Positions 1 to 8,700 of a stretch of 31,122 nt of DNA are shown here, piece by piece; position 1 is the stretch's first letter, and the number at the start of each line of letters is the position of its first letter. A program made the position numbers and the translations under genes. Below the pieces are notes generated by a model. The model worked only from the letters and a program-made list of their open reading frames with translations. It was not told the origin of the DNA and searched no databases. The stretch lies in contig CAZLDH010000010.1 of the NCBI GenBank assembly GCA_964558275.1, positions 1 to 31,122 on the forward strand, read 5' to 3'. Source of the DNA: FW021-bin31 sp964558275 (GTDB lineage Bacteria; Bacteroidota; Bacteroidia; Chitinophagales; Chitinophagaceae).

Positions 1-306
1 CCCTTTGTGGAATAATTATAGAGGCATTTTGTTTTTTTAAATTGCGAAGTTGGGGTGTAATAGCTTTCGGTACAAGTAGTGGAATGTTTAAGCTACGAGC
101 CAAACCATTGCCGCTACCGGTTGGAATAATTCCGAGTAAAATGTCAGTATGCCATAATCCCTGAGCAATTTAATTTACCAAGCCATCTGCTCCAACAGCG
201 ACAACAATATCCAATATCCACCTTTTTTGCTACAGCCTGCTTGCTTAATTTGATAGCATGCCCCTTGTAACGGGTGAATGCAAGTTGGTATTCATTTTTA
301 TCTTTA
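1..306 (-). pseudogene. decayed diacylglycerol kinase (DAGK catalytic domain), partial
   Basis: Reading the minus strand from about 306 down gives a DAGK-type lipid kinase in two frames. The first piece contains AFTRYKGHAIKLSKQAVAKK, matching the family's TxxxGHA segment. Near 205-215 the frame must shift to continue as DIVVAVGADGLVN (the GGDGT-type nucleotide loop, with the second G changed to A and the T to L). An in-frame TAA follows at about 168-170, then IAQGLWHTDILLGIIPTGSG and NGLARSLNIP, the family's conserved GSxNGxA segment. The N-terminal 35-40 residues with the NPxSG motif are missing, because the fragment begins at the 3' end of the ClC gene. It runs off the window start. With a frameshift, an internal stop and a missing N-terminus, it is almost certainly non-functional. 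A complete paralogue lies at 17610-18488. Confidence 0.85.
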
Positions 307-1605
307 TAGTCCCATTAAACTTTTTTCTTTACATACTTGGGCTGCAATTAACGGAGATTTTGGCGCTAAGAAAAATCCGGTCAGGCTAGCGAACATAATA
401 GGCATAAAGAATCCGAAACCGGTTAAGGTTGATACCAAAAGAATCGTACTTATGGGTGTACGAGTAACACAAGAATTAACTGCTGCCATACAACAAACAA
501 CTGCAAGACCAACATGTTGAAATTCGGGATTTATTGTAAATAGTAAAATGCCTAATGCAGCACCAATAAAAAATAGCGGGATAATGAAACCACCACGCCA
601 GCCGGAAGTAACAGTTAAAGCCATGGTAAATACTTTGGCAATAATTATGATAGCTAAAATACCTATCGTCCAGTGTTGGTGGAGTAATTCTATGAGTTCA
701 TAATGAGAAAAATAACGCGTAATGGGAAGTTTCCATGCAATAATACCAAGGATGATTCCACTGAGTGTCGTTTGAATATAGAATGGCATTTTGGCTTTCT
801 TAAAAGTGTGTTTTAGCGTTCTGAAAGTCCAAATAATCCCCCAGCCTAAAATGGCACTAATAGCTCCATAACCCATGGCCCAGAAAAAATCTGTTACCAC
901 GAATTGATAATCTATGTTAAATGGAAGATCCCAAACTGGAGCTAAGCCCATTTGGGTAATAAATTGATAAACAATAAAGCTTGTTCCACTGGCTACAAAA
1001 GAAGGAATTAATGCTTGATAATATTCTACCACGTGTTTGTGGTGCATGATTTCCAAAGCGAATAAACTTCCGCCCAGGGGAGCGCCAAACATGGCAGTAA
1101 AGCCAGTTGCCATACCCGCAATACTCAAAGATCGGTATTCCTCTCCTCGCAGTCGGAAACGTTTGGCAAGCCAAGATCCGATAGAACCAATCACTTGTAC
1201 CATTGGAGCCTCCGGTCCTGCGCTACTTCCTGCACCAATGCCAATAATAGATGTCGCAATCATTGAGGGATTATTTCGGGTATCTAAGCGACCTCCATTA
1301 AATCGAATATTATTAACTACGATTTCCATCTCTCCCGGATCTCCTTTGAAATGTATAATTAATCCTATAATTAATCCGGCTGCTCCCATAATTCCAATCA
1401 CCTGCCAGGCAAGCGTGTATTTTCCCGTAATCTCCATCAGGTAATCAATTATATTCCAATAAACACCTGCAACTATTCCTCCTACGATGCCAAGCGAAAC
1501 CCAGGTAAAGAAGGATTTTGTGAAGACGAATGGATTAAGGGTCAGTGGGACATTAATCTGATTTCGTAGATTAATCCATTTCCGTTTACGAGAAAAATCG
1601 GACAT
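304..1605 (-). CDS. ClC-family chloride channel/antiporter
   Basis: A 433-residue polytopic inner-membrane protein of the ClC family, which moves chloride, often in exchange for protons. The signature loop GSSAGPEAP (residues 127-134) corresponds to the family GxxxGREGP motif. Its Glu132 aligns with the gating glutamate, although the usual Arg is Pro and the second Gly is Ala. It is followed by GFTAMFGAPLGGSLFALE (from residue 168) and a later GWRGGFIIPLFF, the conserved GGxFxP-type segment. There are about ten hydrophobic stretches and no C-terminal CBS domains, so it is the short bacterial form. The ATG start at 1605 gives a normal N-terminus, and a -7 promoter motif lies 40 bases upstream. 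Whether it is a channel or an exchanger, and which ion it prefers, cannot be read from the sequence. Confidence 0.9.
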   Translation of the reverse strand: MSDFSRKRKWINLRNQINVPLTLNPFVFTKSFFTWVSLGIVGGIVAGVYWNIIDYLMEITGKYTLAWQVIGIMGAAGLIIGLIIHFKGDPGEMEIVVNNIRFNGGRLDTRNNPSMIATSIIGIGAGSSAGPEAPMVQVIGSIGSWLAKRFRLRGEEYRSLSIAGMATGFTAMFGAPLGGSLFALEIMHHKHVVEYYQALIPSFVASGTSFIVYQFITQMGLAPVWDLPFNIDYQFVVTDFFWAMGYGAISAILGWGIIWTFRTLKHTFKKAKMPFYIQTTLSGIILGIIAWKLPITRYFSHYELIELLHQHWTIGILAIIIIAKVFTMALTVTSGWRGGFIIPLFFIGAALGILLFTINPEFQHVGLAVVCCMAAVNSCVTRTPISTILLVSTLTGFGFFMPIMFASLTGFFLAPKSPLIAAQVCKEKSLMGL

Positions 1606-1644
1606 TTAATGATAGATATATATTATATAAATATTTTTGCGCTG

Positions 1645-1652
1645 CAAAGGTA
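1645..1652 (-). promoter_or_regulatory. -7 promoter element for the ClC gene
   Basis: The minus strand reads TACCTTTG, an exact match to the Bacteroidota TAnnTTTG -7 consensus, about 40 bases before the ATG at 1605. No convincing -33 TTTG is seen at the right distance. Confidence 0.5.
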
Positions 1653-1751
1653 CGTGAGCTAGTTTAAATATCCATAGAGTTAAGTAGGTGAATTCTGTAT
1701 TAATTTTATGGTATAAGCCGGTTGTAATAAGGGATGTATAGGTCTTTTTAT

Positions 1752-2771
1752 TTAAATGGAAGCTCTTTTTATCAATCTAAACGGGTTCTTTGTTTTTGTA
1801 TATTTTTTATCTAAAATTAATTCAGCTGTTTTATGTCCCATTGCTTTGTGGTCTGTAGATATTACTGTAATGCCTTCTAATAGAATTTCCTTCAATGGGG
1901 TTTCATTGTAGGAAATAATTCCTATATCTGTCCCAATTTTGAAATGATTGTCTTTACATTTTTTGATTAATTCAACTAAGTCTGTTTCGCTTATAACAAT
2001 ATAGACATCACCTTTTTGAACAGGAGAATTTTCATTCATTTCTTCGAATATTGAAAAATCAAAATTATTTAGCATACAGAAATTTCGAAATCCTGCTTTA
2101 ATTTCAGGAGGATAAGGCGTGAGTGTAGGATTGAGGTAGATGATTCTCTGGTATTTTTTCAGTAGGGGTTTAGCTTCTTCAAGCGCATCTATGATATCTT
2201 TCCTGAAATCTTGATAGATAGCGGTATAATGTTGTTTGAGCTGTGGTAAATCTCTGTCCAACAGAATTAATTTTTCTCTTGGAATACGGTTAATAATGTT
2301 AATTGCTTTCACTTCGTTATCATAAAAATGTGGCATAATAACATAATAATCATACCTACCGATATTATTTTTTATAATAATATCTAATATATTAATATCC
2401 CAATGATGAATTTTTAAATCTACTTTTGCATTTTTACCTAGTGATAGTCTCATTGCATCATATATCTGTTTTTTGTAGTTACTGAGTTTATTGAAAATTA
2501 AAAGAACCCTGGTAGGAATGTTTACATCGGTTCTATTTACAAAATACCCCTTTCCTCTGACCGCTTCAATTATGTTTTGATCCTTTAATTCTTTGTAGGC
2601 CTTTTCTACAGTATCTCTGGATATTAAATGTTCTATACTCAGCTGATTAATTGAAGGCAATTTATCTCCTTTATGAAAATCTCCATCACGAATTGCTTTA
2701 ATCAGTGACTCTGCAATAGAAAGATATTTTGGGGTATTGGGGGTGAAGGAAATGCGTATGTTTTTAGTCAT
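1752..2771 (-). CDS. GntR-type transcription regulator with LacI-like effector domain
   Basis: A 339-residue regulator. Residues about 10-75 form a GntR winged helix: the segments KYLSIAESLIKAIRDGDFHK, GDKLPSINQLSIEHLISRDT and GKGYFV are typical of it. The rest resembles the periplasmic-binding-protein/LacI sugar-binding fold (for example IGIISYNETPLKEILLEGIT near the C-terminus). In Bacteroidota such GntR-LacI hybrids usually control sugar-use genes; the ligand here is unknown. The true start is taken as ATG at 2771, because the upstream in-frame codon at 2780 is only TTG. No sugar-catabolic gene is adjacent: the neighbours are a ClC transporter downstream and an IS3 relic upstream. It may therefore be an orphan regulator cut off from its targets. 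Confidence 0.87.
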   Translation of the reverse strand: MTKNIRISFTPNTPKYLSIAESLIKAIRDGDFHKGDKLPSINQLSIEHLISRDTVEKAYKELKDQNIIEAVRGKGYFVNRTDVNIPTRVLLIFNKLSNYKKQIYDAMRLSLGKNAKVDLKIHHWDINILDIIIKNNIGRYDYYVIMPHFYDNEVKAINIINRIPREKLILLDRDLPQLKQHYTAIYQDFRKDIIDALEEAKPLLKKYQRIIYLNPTLTPYPPEIKAGFRNFCMLNNFDFSIFEEMNENSPVQKGDVYIVISETDLVELIKKCKDNHFKIGTDIGIISYNETPLKEILLEGITVISTDHKAMGHKTAELILDKKYTKTKNPFRLIKRASI

Positions 2772-2880
2772 GTTTACCAATTTACAAAAAAGGTCTCACA
2801 AGTTACGAATTAAAACTAATCTTTGAAAAAAGATTCTCCTTGGGGGATAGATAAACTTGTATTTTGTTATAGATTATCAT

Positions 2881-3160
2881 TCTGCTGTAAACCGCCTATG
2901 ATGGCTGTTAGATACATAAATCCCTATATGTAGGTAATATCAGCTTGCCACAACTGATTTGGACAGTCTATAACAGGTTTCTTCATAGAAGGTAGGATAG
3001 ACATATTTCTTCTCTCCCAATACTGTCAAAGAGCGTCGGGATAGATAGTAAGGGTGGATTACTTTTGCGCATCAAGCGTCTGATGCGTACATATTTGGTT
3101 TTAATCCCATGGACTTGCATCATTAAACCTCCAGAGGTAGTGTCTGCCAAAATATGTTTT
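2881..3160 (-). pseudogene. decayed IS3-family transposase (OrfB) remnant
   Basis: On the minus strand three frames give pieces of an IS3-type OrfB in the correct order. First comes the pre-catalytic helical segment GIKTKYVRIRRLMRK (around 3070-3115), then EKKYVYP (around 3000), then IDCPNQLWQADITYI (around 2925-2965), which holds the first catalytic Asp of the DDE domain in its usual WxxDITYI context. A TAG stop follows, then GFMYLTAII. At least two frameshifts and a stop separate the pieces, and both ends are missing. The remainder of the gap between the regulator and alaS (2781-2880 and 3161-3297) shows no gene or clear terminal repeat. Confidence 0.8.
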
Positions 3161-3297
3161 GAAAGATATATTGAATGATTTGAATATATTTATTGATTGT
3201 TCCTTCTATTTGGACAGAATAAAAATTTCAGCATCCTGAAAGTCAATTGCAGATCTCCTAATATTTCATACAAAAGAAGCCTTGTTTTTCTATAGCG

Positions 3298-5934
3298 TTA
3301 TGAAATCAATTTACGGATTTTGTGGATGACTTCTTGAAGATTATCAGTACTTTTTCCACCGGCTGTTGCCAATGTTTTTTGGCCTCCACCGCCACCTTGA
3401 ATCAAGGGCGCAACATCTTGTTTAATCCATTGACCGGCATCCCAATTTTGGGCTTCTGCCAGTTTTTCGTCTATAAGAATAGAAACAATCGCCTTGTTTT
3501 TAACAGCTGCTGTCAATACCACCACGTAGTTTGTTAATTGTCCTTTTATATCAAAACATATTTTCTTTAAATCTGCTGCAGAATCTGCTTCTATTTGCTT
3601 TCCTACGAAAGAGACGTTCCCTATTTTTTCCACTTCTGAAAGAAGTGTTTTGCTTAATATAGTCCTTTGTTTATGCTGTAATTGTTCTACTTTTTTTTGT
3701 AGGCTGTTTTTTTCTTGAAGTAGTTTTTCTATTGCTTTTACCGGTTTTTGGGTCTTCAATAGAGCGGATACTGTTTTGTTTTCCTCTATTTTATTAATCA
3801 TATATGATATGGCTTTACTACCGGTTAGTGCTTCTATTCGTCGAACTCCGGCAGCAACTGCACTTTCTGAAGTAATGGTAAATACGCCAATCATACCGGT
3901 TTTGCTGACATGAGTGCCGCTACACAATTCTATGGAAAAATTTGGATCAATAGTGACTACCCGTACCCGATCTCCATATTTTTCTCCAAACAGCGCTGTG
4001 GCACCTAATGCTAGCGCCTCCTTTTTTGACATTTCTTTGATATTGACAGCGATGTCTTCTCGTATTTTTTGATTGACTATCATCTCTATTTGATGTAGTT
4101 CTTCATTTGTTATTTTAGAAAAATGGGATACATCAAAGCGCAAAATTTCCGGACTGACTAAAGAGCCTTTTTGGTTGACATGAGAACCGATTACTTCTTT
4201 TAAAGCTGCATGGAGTAAGTGTGTGGCGGTATGATTGTACATGGTGTTCAATCTTTTCTCCATATTGACTTTTGCAGTTACTTTTTCTTTCGGATGTGTT
4301 GGCAGTTTTTTTGTGTAATGTAAAATAAGATCATTTTCTTTCTTGGTATTAAAGACCGGAATATCCTCTTCTTTCGTCTTTAATAATCCGGTATCTCCAA
4401 CTTGGCCACCGCTTTCTGCATAAAAAGGGGTTGTCGCCAGCACTATTTGATAGTTTTCTTTTTTACCTGTTTTTACTTTACGATATTTTAATATTTGTGT
4501 TTCAACCAAGAGATCGTCATAACCAACAAAGGAAGTTGTTTTCCCTGCATGCACTTCTATCCAGTCTCCTGCATCAATAGAAGTAGCTTTTCTCGATCTG
4601 TTTTTTTGTTTCTGCATTTCAGTTTTAAAGCCTTCTTGATCTATAGTGAAACCTTTCTCTTTGGCCAAAAGTTGGGATAGATCCAGCGGAAAACCATAGG
4701 TATCATATAATTCAAAGGCTGTTTTCCCATCTATCTCGTTGGAAGATGTCGTTGCACAGTAATCGGTGATCCTTTTAATACCGCCTTCCAGTGTTCGTAA
4801 AAAAGCCAATTCTTCTTCCCGAATGACTTTTTCCACAAAATCAACTTGTTGTTGCAGTTCGGGAAATGTTGTTTTGAATGCAGAGGCTAAGGTGGGAACT
4901 AATTGATGTAATAAAGGCTGTTTTATCTGTAGAAAAGAAAAATAATAACGAACTGCGCGTCTTAATATTCTGCGAATAACATATCCTGCACCTGTATTGG
5001 AGGGAAGTTGTCCATCCGCAATACTGAAGGAAATGGCACGAATATGGTCGGCTATAACCCGAATAGCTGTGTCTGTATCTTTGTCTGTTCCGGAATAGGA
5101 GATATGGGTTAATGTTTCTAATTGAGAGATGATTGGGCTAAAGAGGTCGGTGTCATAATTGGAGCTTTTATTTTGTAAAATCCTTACCAGACGTTCCAAT
5201 CCCATGCCTGTATCCACACATTTAGCCGGCAGGGGTGTCAGACTTCTGTCTTTAAGCCTGTTAAATTCCATAAACACCAAATTCCAAATTTCAATCACTT
5301 CAGGATGGTCTTTATTCACTAAGTCTTTTCCGGATGTTTGTGCTCTGTCAGCTTCCGGACGACAATCGATGTGAATTTCACTACAGGGGCCACATGGGCC
5401 GGTAGCTCCCATTTCCCAAAAGTTATCTTTTTTATTCCCGAATAAAATATGATCTGTTGCAATGTGTTTTTTCCAAATAGAAAGCGCTTCTTCATCCGGA
5501 GGGAGATTGTCTTTTTGATCGCCTTCAAAGACGGTGACGTATAATTGCTCTTTTGGAAGCTTATAGACTTCTGTCATTAATTCCCATGCCCAAGCAATAG
5601 CTTCTTCTTTGAAATAACCTGCATTTGGATTATCCGGGTTTCCAAGACTCCAATTTCCCAGCATTTCAAACATGGTGTGATGGTAACTGTCGTGCCCAAC
5701 TTCTTCTAAGTCATTGTGTTTTCCACTTACGCGAAGACATTTTTGTGTATCTGCTACCCGTGAATTTTTTGCCTTTTTATGACCTAAGAAATAATCTTTA
5801 AATTGATTCATTCCCGCATTGGTGAAAAGAAGTGTAGGATCATTTTTGACCACAATAGGAGCGGAGGAAACGATTACATGATTTTTCTGTTTGAAAAAAT
5901 CGAAAAAAGTTTGGCGAATTTCAGCGGCAGTCAT
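3298..5934 (-). CDS. alaS: alanyl-tRNA synthetase
   Basis: An 878-residue class II synthetase that charges tRNA-Ala and edits Ser/Gly mischarging. The N-terminal catalytic domain begins TAAEIRQTFFDFFKQKNH and contains the HHTMFEMLGNWSLG core. The editing domain has the zinc-type HTATH and CSGTH motifs. The C-terminal DHHA1 region ends in a glycine-rich LIQGGGGGQ segment. Length is normal for bacteria. The longer reading from 5967 begins at TTG within a perfect -7 promoter motif, so it is rejected. The start is ATG at 5934, with ATG at 5937 equally possible. It lies 100 bases downstream of the sod gene on the same strand but is separated from it by a terminator, so it probably has its own promoter. 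Confidence 0.97.
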   Translation of the reverse strand: MTAAEIRQTFFDFFKQKNHVIVSSAPIVVKNDPTLLFTNAGMNQFKDYFLGHKKAKNSRVADTQKCLRVSGKHNDLEEVGHDSYHHTMFEMLGNWSLGNPDNPNAGYFKEEAIAWAWELMTEVYKLPKEQLYVTVFEGDQKDNLPPDEEALSIWKKHIATDHILFGNKKDNFWEMGATGPCGPCSEIHIDCRPEADRAQTSGKDLVNKDHPEVIEIWNLVFMEFNRLKDRSLTPLPAKCVDTGMGLERLVRILQNKSSNYDTDLFSPIISQLETLTHISYSGTDKDTDTAIRVIADHIRAISFSIADGQLPSNTGAGYVIRRILRRAVRYYFSFLQIKQPLLHQLVPTLASAFKTTFPELQQQVDFVEKVIREEELAFLRTLEGGIKRITDYCATTSSNEIDGKTAFELYDTYGFPLDLSQLLAKEKGFTIDQEGFKTEMQKQKNRSRKATSIDAGDWIEVHAGKTTSFVGYDDLLVETQILKYRKVKTGKKENYQIVLATTPFYAESGGQVGDTGLLKTKEEDIPVFNTKKENDLILHYTKKLPTHPKEKVTAKVNMEKRLNTMYNHTATHLLHAALKEVIGSHVNQKGSLVSPEILRFDVSHFSKITNEELHQIEMIVNQKIREDIAVNIKEMSKKEALALGATALFGEKYGDRVRVVTIDPNFSIELCSGTHVSKTGMIGVFTITSESAVAAGVRRIEALTGSKAISYMINKIEENKTVSALLKTQKPVKAIEKLLQEKNSLQKKVEQLQHKQRTILSKTLLSEVEKIGNVSFVGKQIEADSAADLKKICFDIKGQLTNYVVVLTAAVKNKAIVSILIDEKLAEAQNWDAGQWIKQDVAPLIQGGGGGQKTLATAGGKSTDNLQEVIHKIRKLIS

Positions 5935-5964
5935 CATAAGAGGTTCTACTATTTTTAGAAAGTG

Positions 5965-5972
5965 CAAAAATA
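5965..5972 (-). promoter_or_regulatory. -7 promoter element for alaS
   Basis: The minus strand reads TATTTTTG, an exact TAnnTTTG match, about 30 bases before the alaS ATG. Eighteen bases upstream is TTTC, a near match to the -33 TTTG; it lies inside the sod terminator hairpin. The motif contains the TTG that would otherwise be read as an upstream alaS start. Confidence 0.5.
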
Positions 5973-5977
5973 TTAAA

Positions 5978-6008
5978 AAACCGACTACCTTTGAAAGATA
6001 GCCGGTTT
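5978..6008 (-). terminator. rho-independent terminator of the superoxide dismutase gene
   Basis: Fifteen-base arms (AAACCGACTACCTTT and AAAGATAGCCGGTTT on the plus strand) pair with two G-U wobbles. On the minus strand the right arm is followed by a run of six T. It sits 30 bases beyond the sod stop codon and just before the alaS promoter. Confidence 0.85.
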
Positions 6009-6037
6009 ATAATTTAAAATCTTAACTGATTTTATAA

Positions 6038-6649
6038 TTAACCTTTAGCTTTTTCATAGCGATTGCTGATAACATCCCATTTTACGATGTTCCAAAAAGC
6101 TTTTACATAATCTGGACGTTTGTTCTGATATTTCAGATAGTAAGCATGTTCCCATACATCAATTCCTAAGATTGGTGTACATGGACAATCTGCAACATCC
6201 ATTAATGGGTTATCCTGGTTGGGAGAGGAGCAAACACAAAGACTGCCGTCAGTTTTTACACCAAGCCAAGCCCAGCCACTACCAAAACGTGTTTTGGCTG
6301 CTGTTTCAAATTCTTCTTGAAATTTTTCAAAGCTACCAAATGTATCGTTAATCGCATCTGCTAAGCTTCCACTGGGTTGTCCACCTCCGTCAGCACCAAA
6401 TTGAGGCCAAAACAATGAATGATTGTAATGTCCACCACCATTGTTTCTTACTCCTGTTGCTTGTTTGGATACATTCGCTAGAATATCTTCAATAGACTTG
6501 CCTTCAAGTTCTGTTCCTTCAATTGCAGCATTCAATTTCTTGGTATATCCTGTGTGATGTTTGTCATGGTGAATTTCCATGGTTGTTTTGTCAATATGGG
6601 GTTCCAGTGCGTCATAAGCATATGGAAGATCCGGTGTTTCAAAAGCCAT
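6038..6649 (-). CDS. sodA: superoxide dismutase, Mn/Fe family (probably Mn type)
   Basis: A 203-residue cytoplasmic enzyme that converts superoxide to hydrogen peroxide and oxygen. All four metal ligands can be placed: His27 (in EIHHDKHH), His77 (in GGGHYNHSLFW), Asp164 and His168 (in DVWEHAYYLKY). The NNGGGHYNH segment and Gln145 (in NQDNPLM) follow the pattern of Mn-preferring enzymes rather than the Fe type, which carries its active-site Gln in the first segment; some enzymes of this kind use either metal. No signal peptide is present. A full Bacteroidota promoter lies 40-75 bases upstream and a terminator follows the stop, so it is a single-gene transcript. Confidence 0.96.
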   Translation of the reverse strand: MAFETPDLPYAYDALEPHIDKTTMEIHHDKHHTGYTKKLNAAIEGTELEGKSIEDILANVSKQATGVRNNGGGHYNHSLFWPQFGADGGGQPSGSLADAINDTFGSFEKFQEEFETAAKTRFGSGWAWLGVKTDGSLCVCSSPNQDNPLMDVADCPCTPILGIDVWEHAYYLKYQNKRPDYVKAFWNIVKWDVISNRYEKAKG

Positions 6650-6691
6650 AATCTTTCTATTTTTTAGTTTTACAATTTAAAATTCGCTTAA

Positions 6692-6723
6692 CAAAGTTAG
6701 TCTTTATAACATGAAAGTTCAAA
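6692..6723 (-). promoter_or_regulatory. complete Bacteroidota-type promoter for sodA
   Basis: The minus strand carries TTTG (6720-6723), a 20-base spacer, and TAACTTTG (6692-6699). This matches the known -33/-7 consensus TTTG-N~19-TAnnTTTG of the primary sigma factor of Bacteroidota. Initiation about 7 bases downstream would give a leader of about 35 bases. Confidence 0.75.
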
Positions 6724-6907
6724 AGATGTTTATAAAAAGTCACTTAAAATTTTTAAAGGTTGATAGAAAGCATAAAATGGAAAGCATAAAGCTTTTGTAT
6801 GAGGGTTTAGCAACTGTGTTTGAAATTATTGGGTTTATGATGTAGCTTCGTCATTCTTTGTTGTCGAATTCTTTTTCTTTATCTAATTTCCCAAAAAAAT
6901 TGTAACA

Positions 6908-7699
6908 ATGCAAAAACAAAAATTAGCCCTGTTTGGCTGTGGTAAATTAAATCATATAGTATTGAGTGCGTTCATTGATGGATTATTACCGGATTATACC
7001 TTGGTAGGCGTTTATTCCCGTACTTTGAAAAAAGCAATGACGTTTGCAGAAAGCATTACAGAATATTCCTGTAAGGCATGTTCTTCTTTAGATGAACTTC
7101 TTGAGCTCCAACCCGACTATATTGTCGAAGCTGCTTCCCCAAAGGGAATGAGAGAACTGGCACTTCCAGCACTAAAAAATCATTCTTCTATAGTTTCGCT
7201 ATCTATTGGTGCATTAGCAGATGAAGCTTTTTTAGAGAAAGTTAAAGAAACAGCAGTACAGAATAATGTAAAAATTCATTTGGTTTCAGGTGCTATCGGG
7301 GGATTTGATGTGCTAAGAACTGCTACCTTAATGGGCAGTAGCACGACTTCCATTCATACCGAAAAAGGTCCCGATTCTTTGAAAGGTACTTCAGTATATG
7401 AAGAAGGGCTGCAAGATGAGAAGAAAGAGGTTTTTTCCCGAAATGCCAAAGAAGCCATTGCTTTATTCCCGACCAAAGTCAATGTAGCTGTAGCCGCTTC
7501 ATTGGCCTCTGTTGGAGCCGAAAATGTGAAGGTAACTATCACTTCTATTCCTGATTATGTAGGCGATGATCATCGCATTGAAATAAAAAATAATCAGGTA
7601 CATGCCGTGATAGATACTTACAGCAAAACTTCACAAATCGCGGGATGGAGTGTGGTGCATACTTTACAAAACATTACATCTCCCATCGTATTCGGATAG
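6908..7699 (+). CDS. nadX: putative L-aspartate dehydrogenase (NadX-like)
   Basis: A 263-residue NAD(P)-dependent oxidoreductase of the aspartate dehydrogenase family, which oxidises aspartate to iminoaspartate, a precursor of NAD. The N-terminal Rossmann fold starts LALFGCGKLNHIVLSAF. The family core SGAIGGFDVLRTATL is at about residues 126-140. The segment FPTKVNVAVAASLASVGAEN and the DDHRIEI motif, holding the conserved active-site His, are also present. Length is normal. The start is ATG at 6908 with no clear Shine-Dalgarno. No nadA or nadC is adjacent, so a role in NAD synthesis is not shown by context. Its last 36 bases overlap the end of the opposing gene. Confidence 0.82.
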   Translation: MQKQKLALFGCGKLNHIVLSAFIDGLLPDYTLVGVYSRTLKKAMTFAESITEYSCKACSSLDELLELQPDYIVEAASPKGMRELALPALKNHSSIVSLSIGALADEAFLEKVKETAVQNNVKIHLVSGAIGGFDVLRTATLMGSSTTSIHTEKGPDSLKGTSVYEEGLQDEKKEVFSRNAKEAIALFPTKVNVAVAASLASVGAENVKVTITSIPDYVGDDHRIEIKNNQVHAVIDTYSKTSQIAGWSVVHTLQNITSPIVFG

Positions 7700-8584
7700 G
7701 TTGGCCAAAACCTTCTCGCTGAGGCGGTAAAAAGCCTGTTTTGTACGTCCGGATGATACGTTTTTACAAAATACATGAGGATGACTGATGAGATGCTCAC
7801 CACCTAATGCACCAGCAGAATCACAATAGCATCGGTTATCCTCTGCTAACCATTTCAAAAAAGGTTTTTCTTCCCAGGCAGGAGATAAACCGGTATTGAA
7901 AAGGAGCTTTTTATTCCCCAAATAATTAAACTCCTCTTCATGTAAAAGCACCGTATTCTTATTCAAGCAGGCAAAAAGTACATCATTTTCAGATAATAAT
8001 TGTGGTAAAGTCAGATAATCATATCCTTTTTCTTTAGCCTCTTCCTTTTTTGTCCGGGAGAAATAAGATACCTCCGCACCAAAAAAATGCAAGGCATCCG
8101 CAATCATCCCTCCGGATTTTCCCAATCCGATGATACCTGTCTTTAATCCTGTTATTTCTTGAGATTGCCCAAACCAAGGTTTGGTTGAATTGCCTTCTTT
8201 ATCTTTTTCAAATCCATGAAGGGCATCCACCAAGGCACTGATTACGTATTCCACCACGCCTTCATCTCCATAATCCCGAATTCCGGTAACCTTGATACCC
8301 TTAGCGTTGGCATACTTAATATCTACATTGGCACTTTCCGGAGAATATAAGGAACAGCACATACCAATATATTTGACAGTGGTACAGAATTGGAGAATAT
8401 CTTTCCCTAGAGTTGAGGTATAACTTAACAGCACCGCATCAGCATCATCAATTCGGGCTATAATATCATTTTTATCAGCGGGTATATCATCATAGGTTAC
8501 CACTTCTTCTGCAAAATCGTGAAGTTTTTCTACTGCCGAAGGAATCATTCCTGTGGGTTCTATGGCTACTAATTTTTTAAACAT
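7664..8584 (-). CDS. D-2-hydroxyacid dehydrogenase-like NAD-binding protein
   Basis: A 306-residue protein with the two-domain fold of D-isomer-specific 2-hydroxyacid dehydrogenases. The dinucleotide loop GIIGLGKSGG lies in the middle, the upstream segment GIRDYGDEGVVEYVISAL matches the hinge helix, and HPHVFCKNVSSGRT near the C-terminus carries the usual PH. The catalytic Arg normally found in the NxxRG strand is missing (here FNTGLSPAW), so the reaction may differ. Relatives in Bacteroidota are sometimes labelled dihydrofolate reductase without support. The start is taken as ATG at 8584; the longer reading begins with TTG at 8653. It converges on the NadX-like gene with a 36-base overlap. 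Confidence 0.75.
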   Translation of the reverse strand: MFKKLVAIEPTGMIPSAVEKLHDFAEEVVTYDDIPADKNDIIARIDDADAVLLSYTSTLGKDILQFCTTVKYIGMCCSLYSPESANVDIKYANAKGIKVTGIRDYGDEGVVEYVISALVDALHGFEKDKEGNSTKPWFGQSQEITGLKTGIIGLGKSGGMIADALHFFGAEVSYFSRTKKEEAKEKGYDYLTLPQLLSENDVLFACLNKNTVLLHEEEFNYLGNKKLLFNTGLSPAWEEKPFLKWLAEDNRCYCDSAGALGGEHLISHPHVFCKNVSSGRTKQAFYRLSEKVLANLSEYDGRCNVL

Positions 8585-8700
8585 ATTGCATTGTAAAGTC
8601 AAAATAATCTTGAACAGTTTCGAGTAATATCTCGATATCTTCAAGAGAAACAAAATTACAAAAATTCACATAATGAGAAACGGCAGTGCTATTTTACTTC

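Noticed and set aside
278..520. 80-codon reading frame on the plus strand
   Set aside because: It lies across the end of the ClC gene in antisense and has no protein-like features.
3240..3297. Possible terminator after alaS
   Set aside because: Only a 5-base pairing (ACAAG/CTTGT) with a long loop; too weak.
6840..6905. Promoter for the NadX-like gene
   Set aside because: TTTG and TAATTTCC are present but the -7 has two mismatches and the spacing is 23 bases; not convincing.
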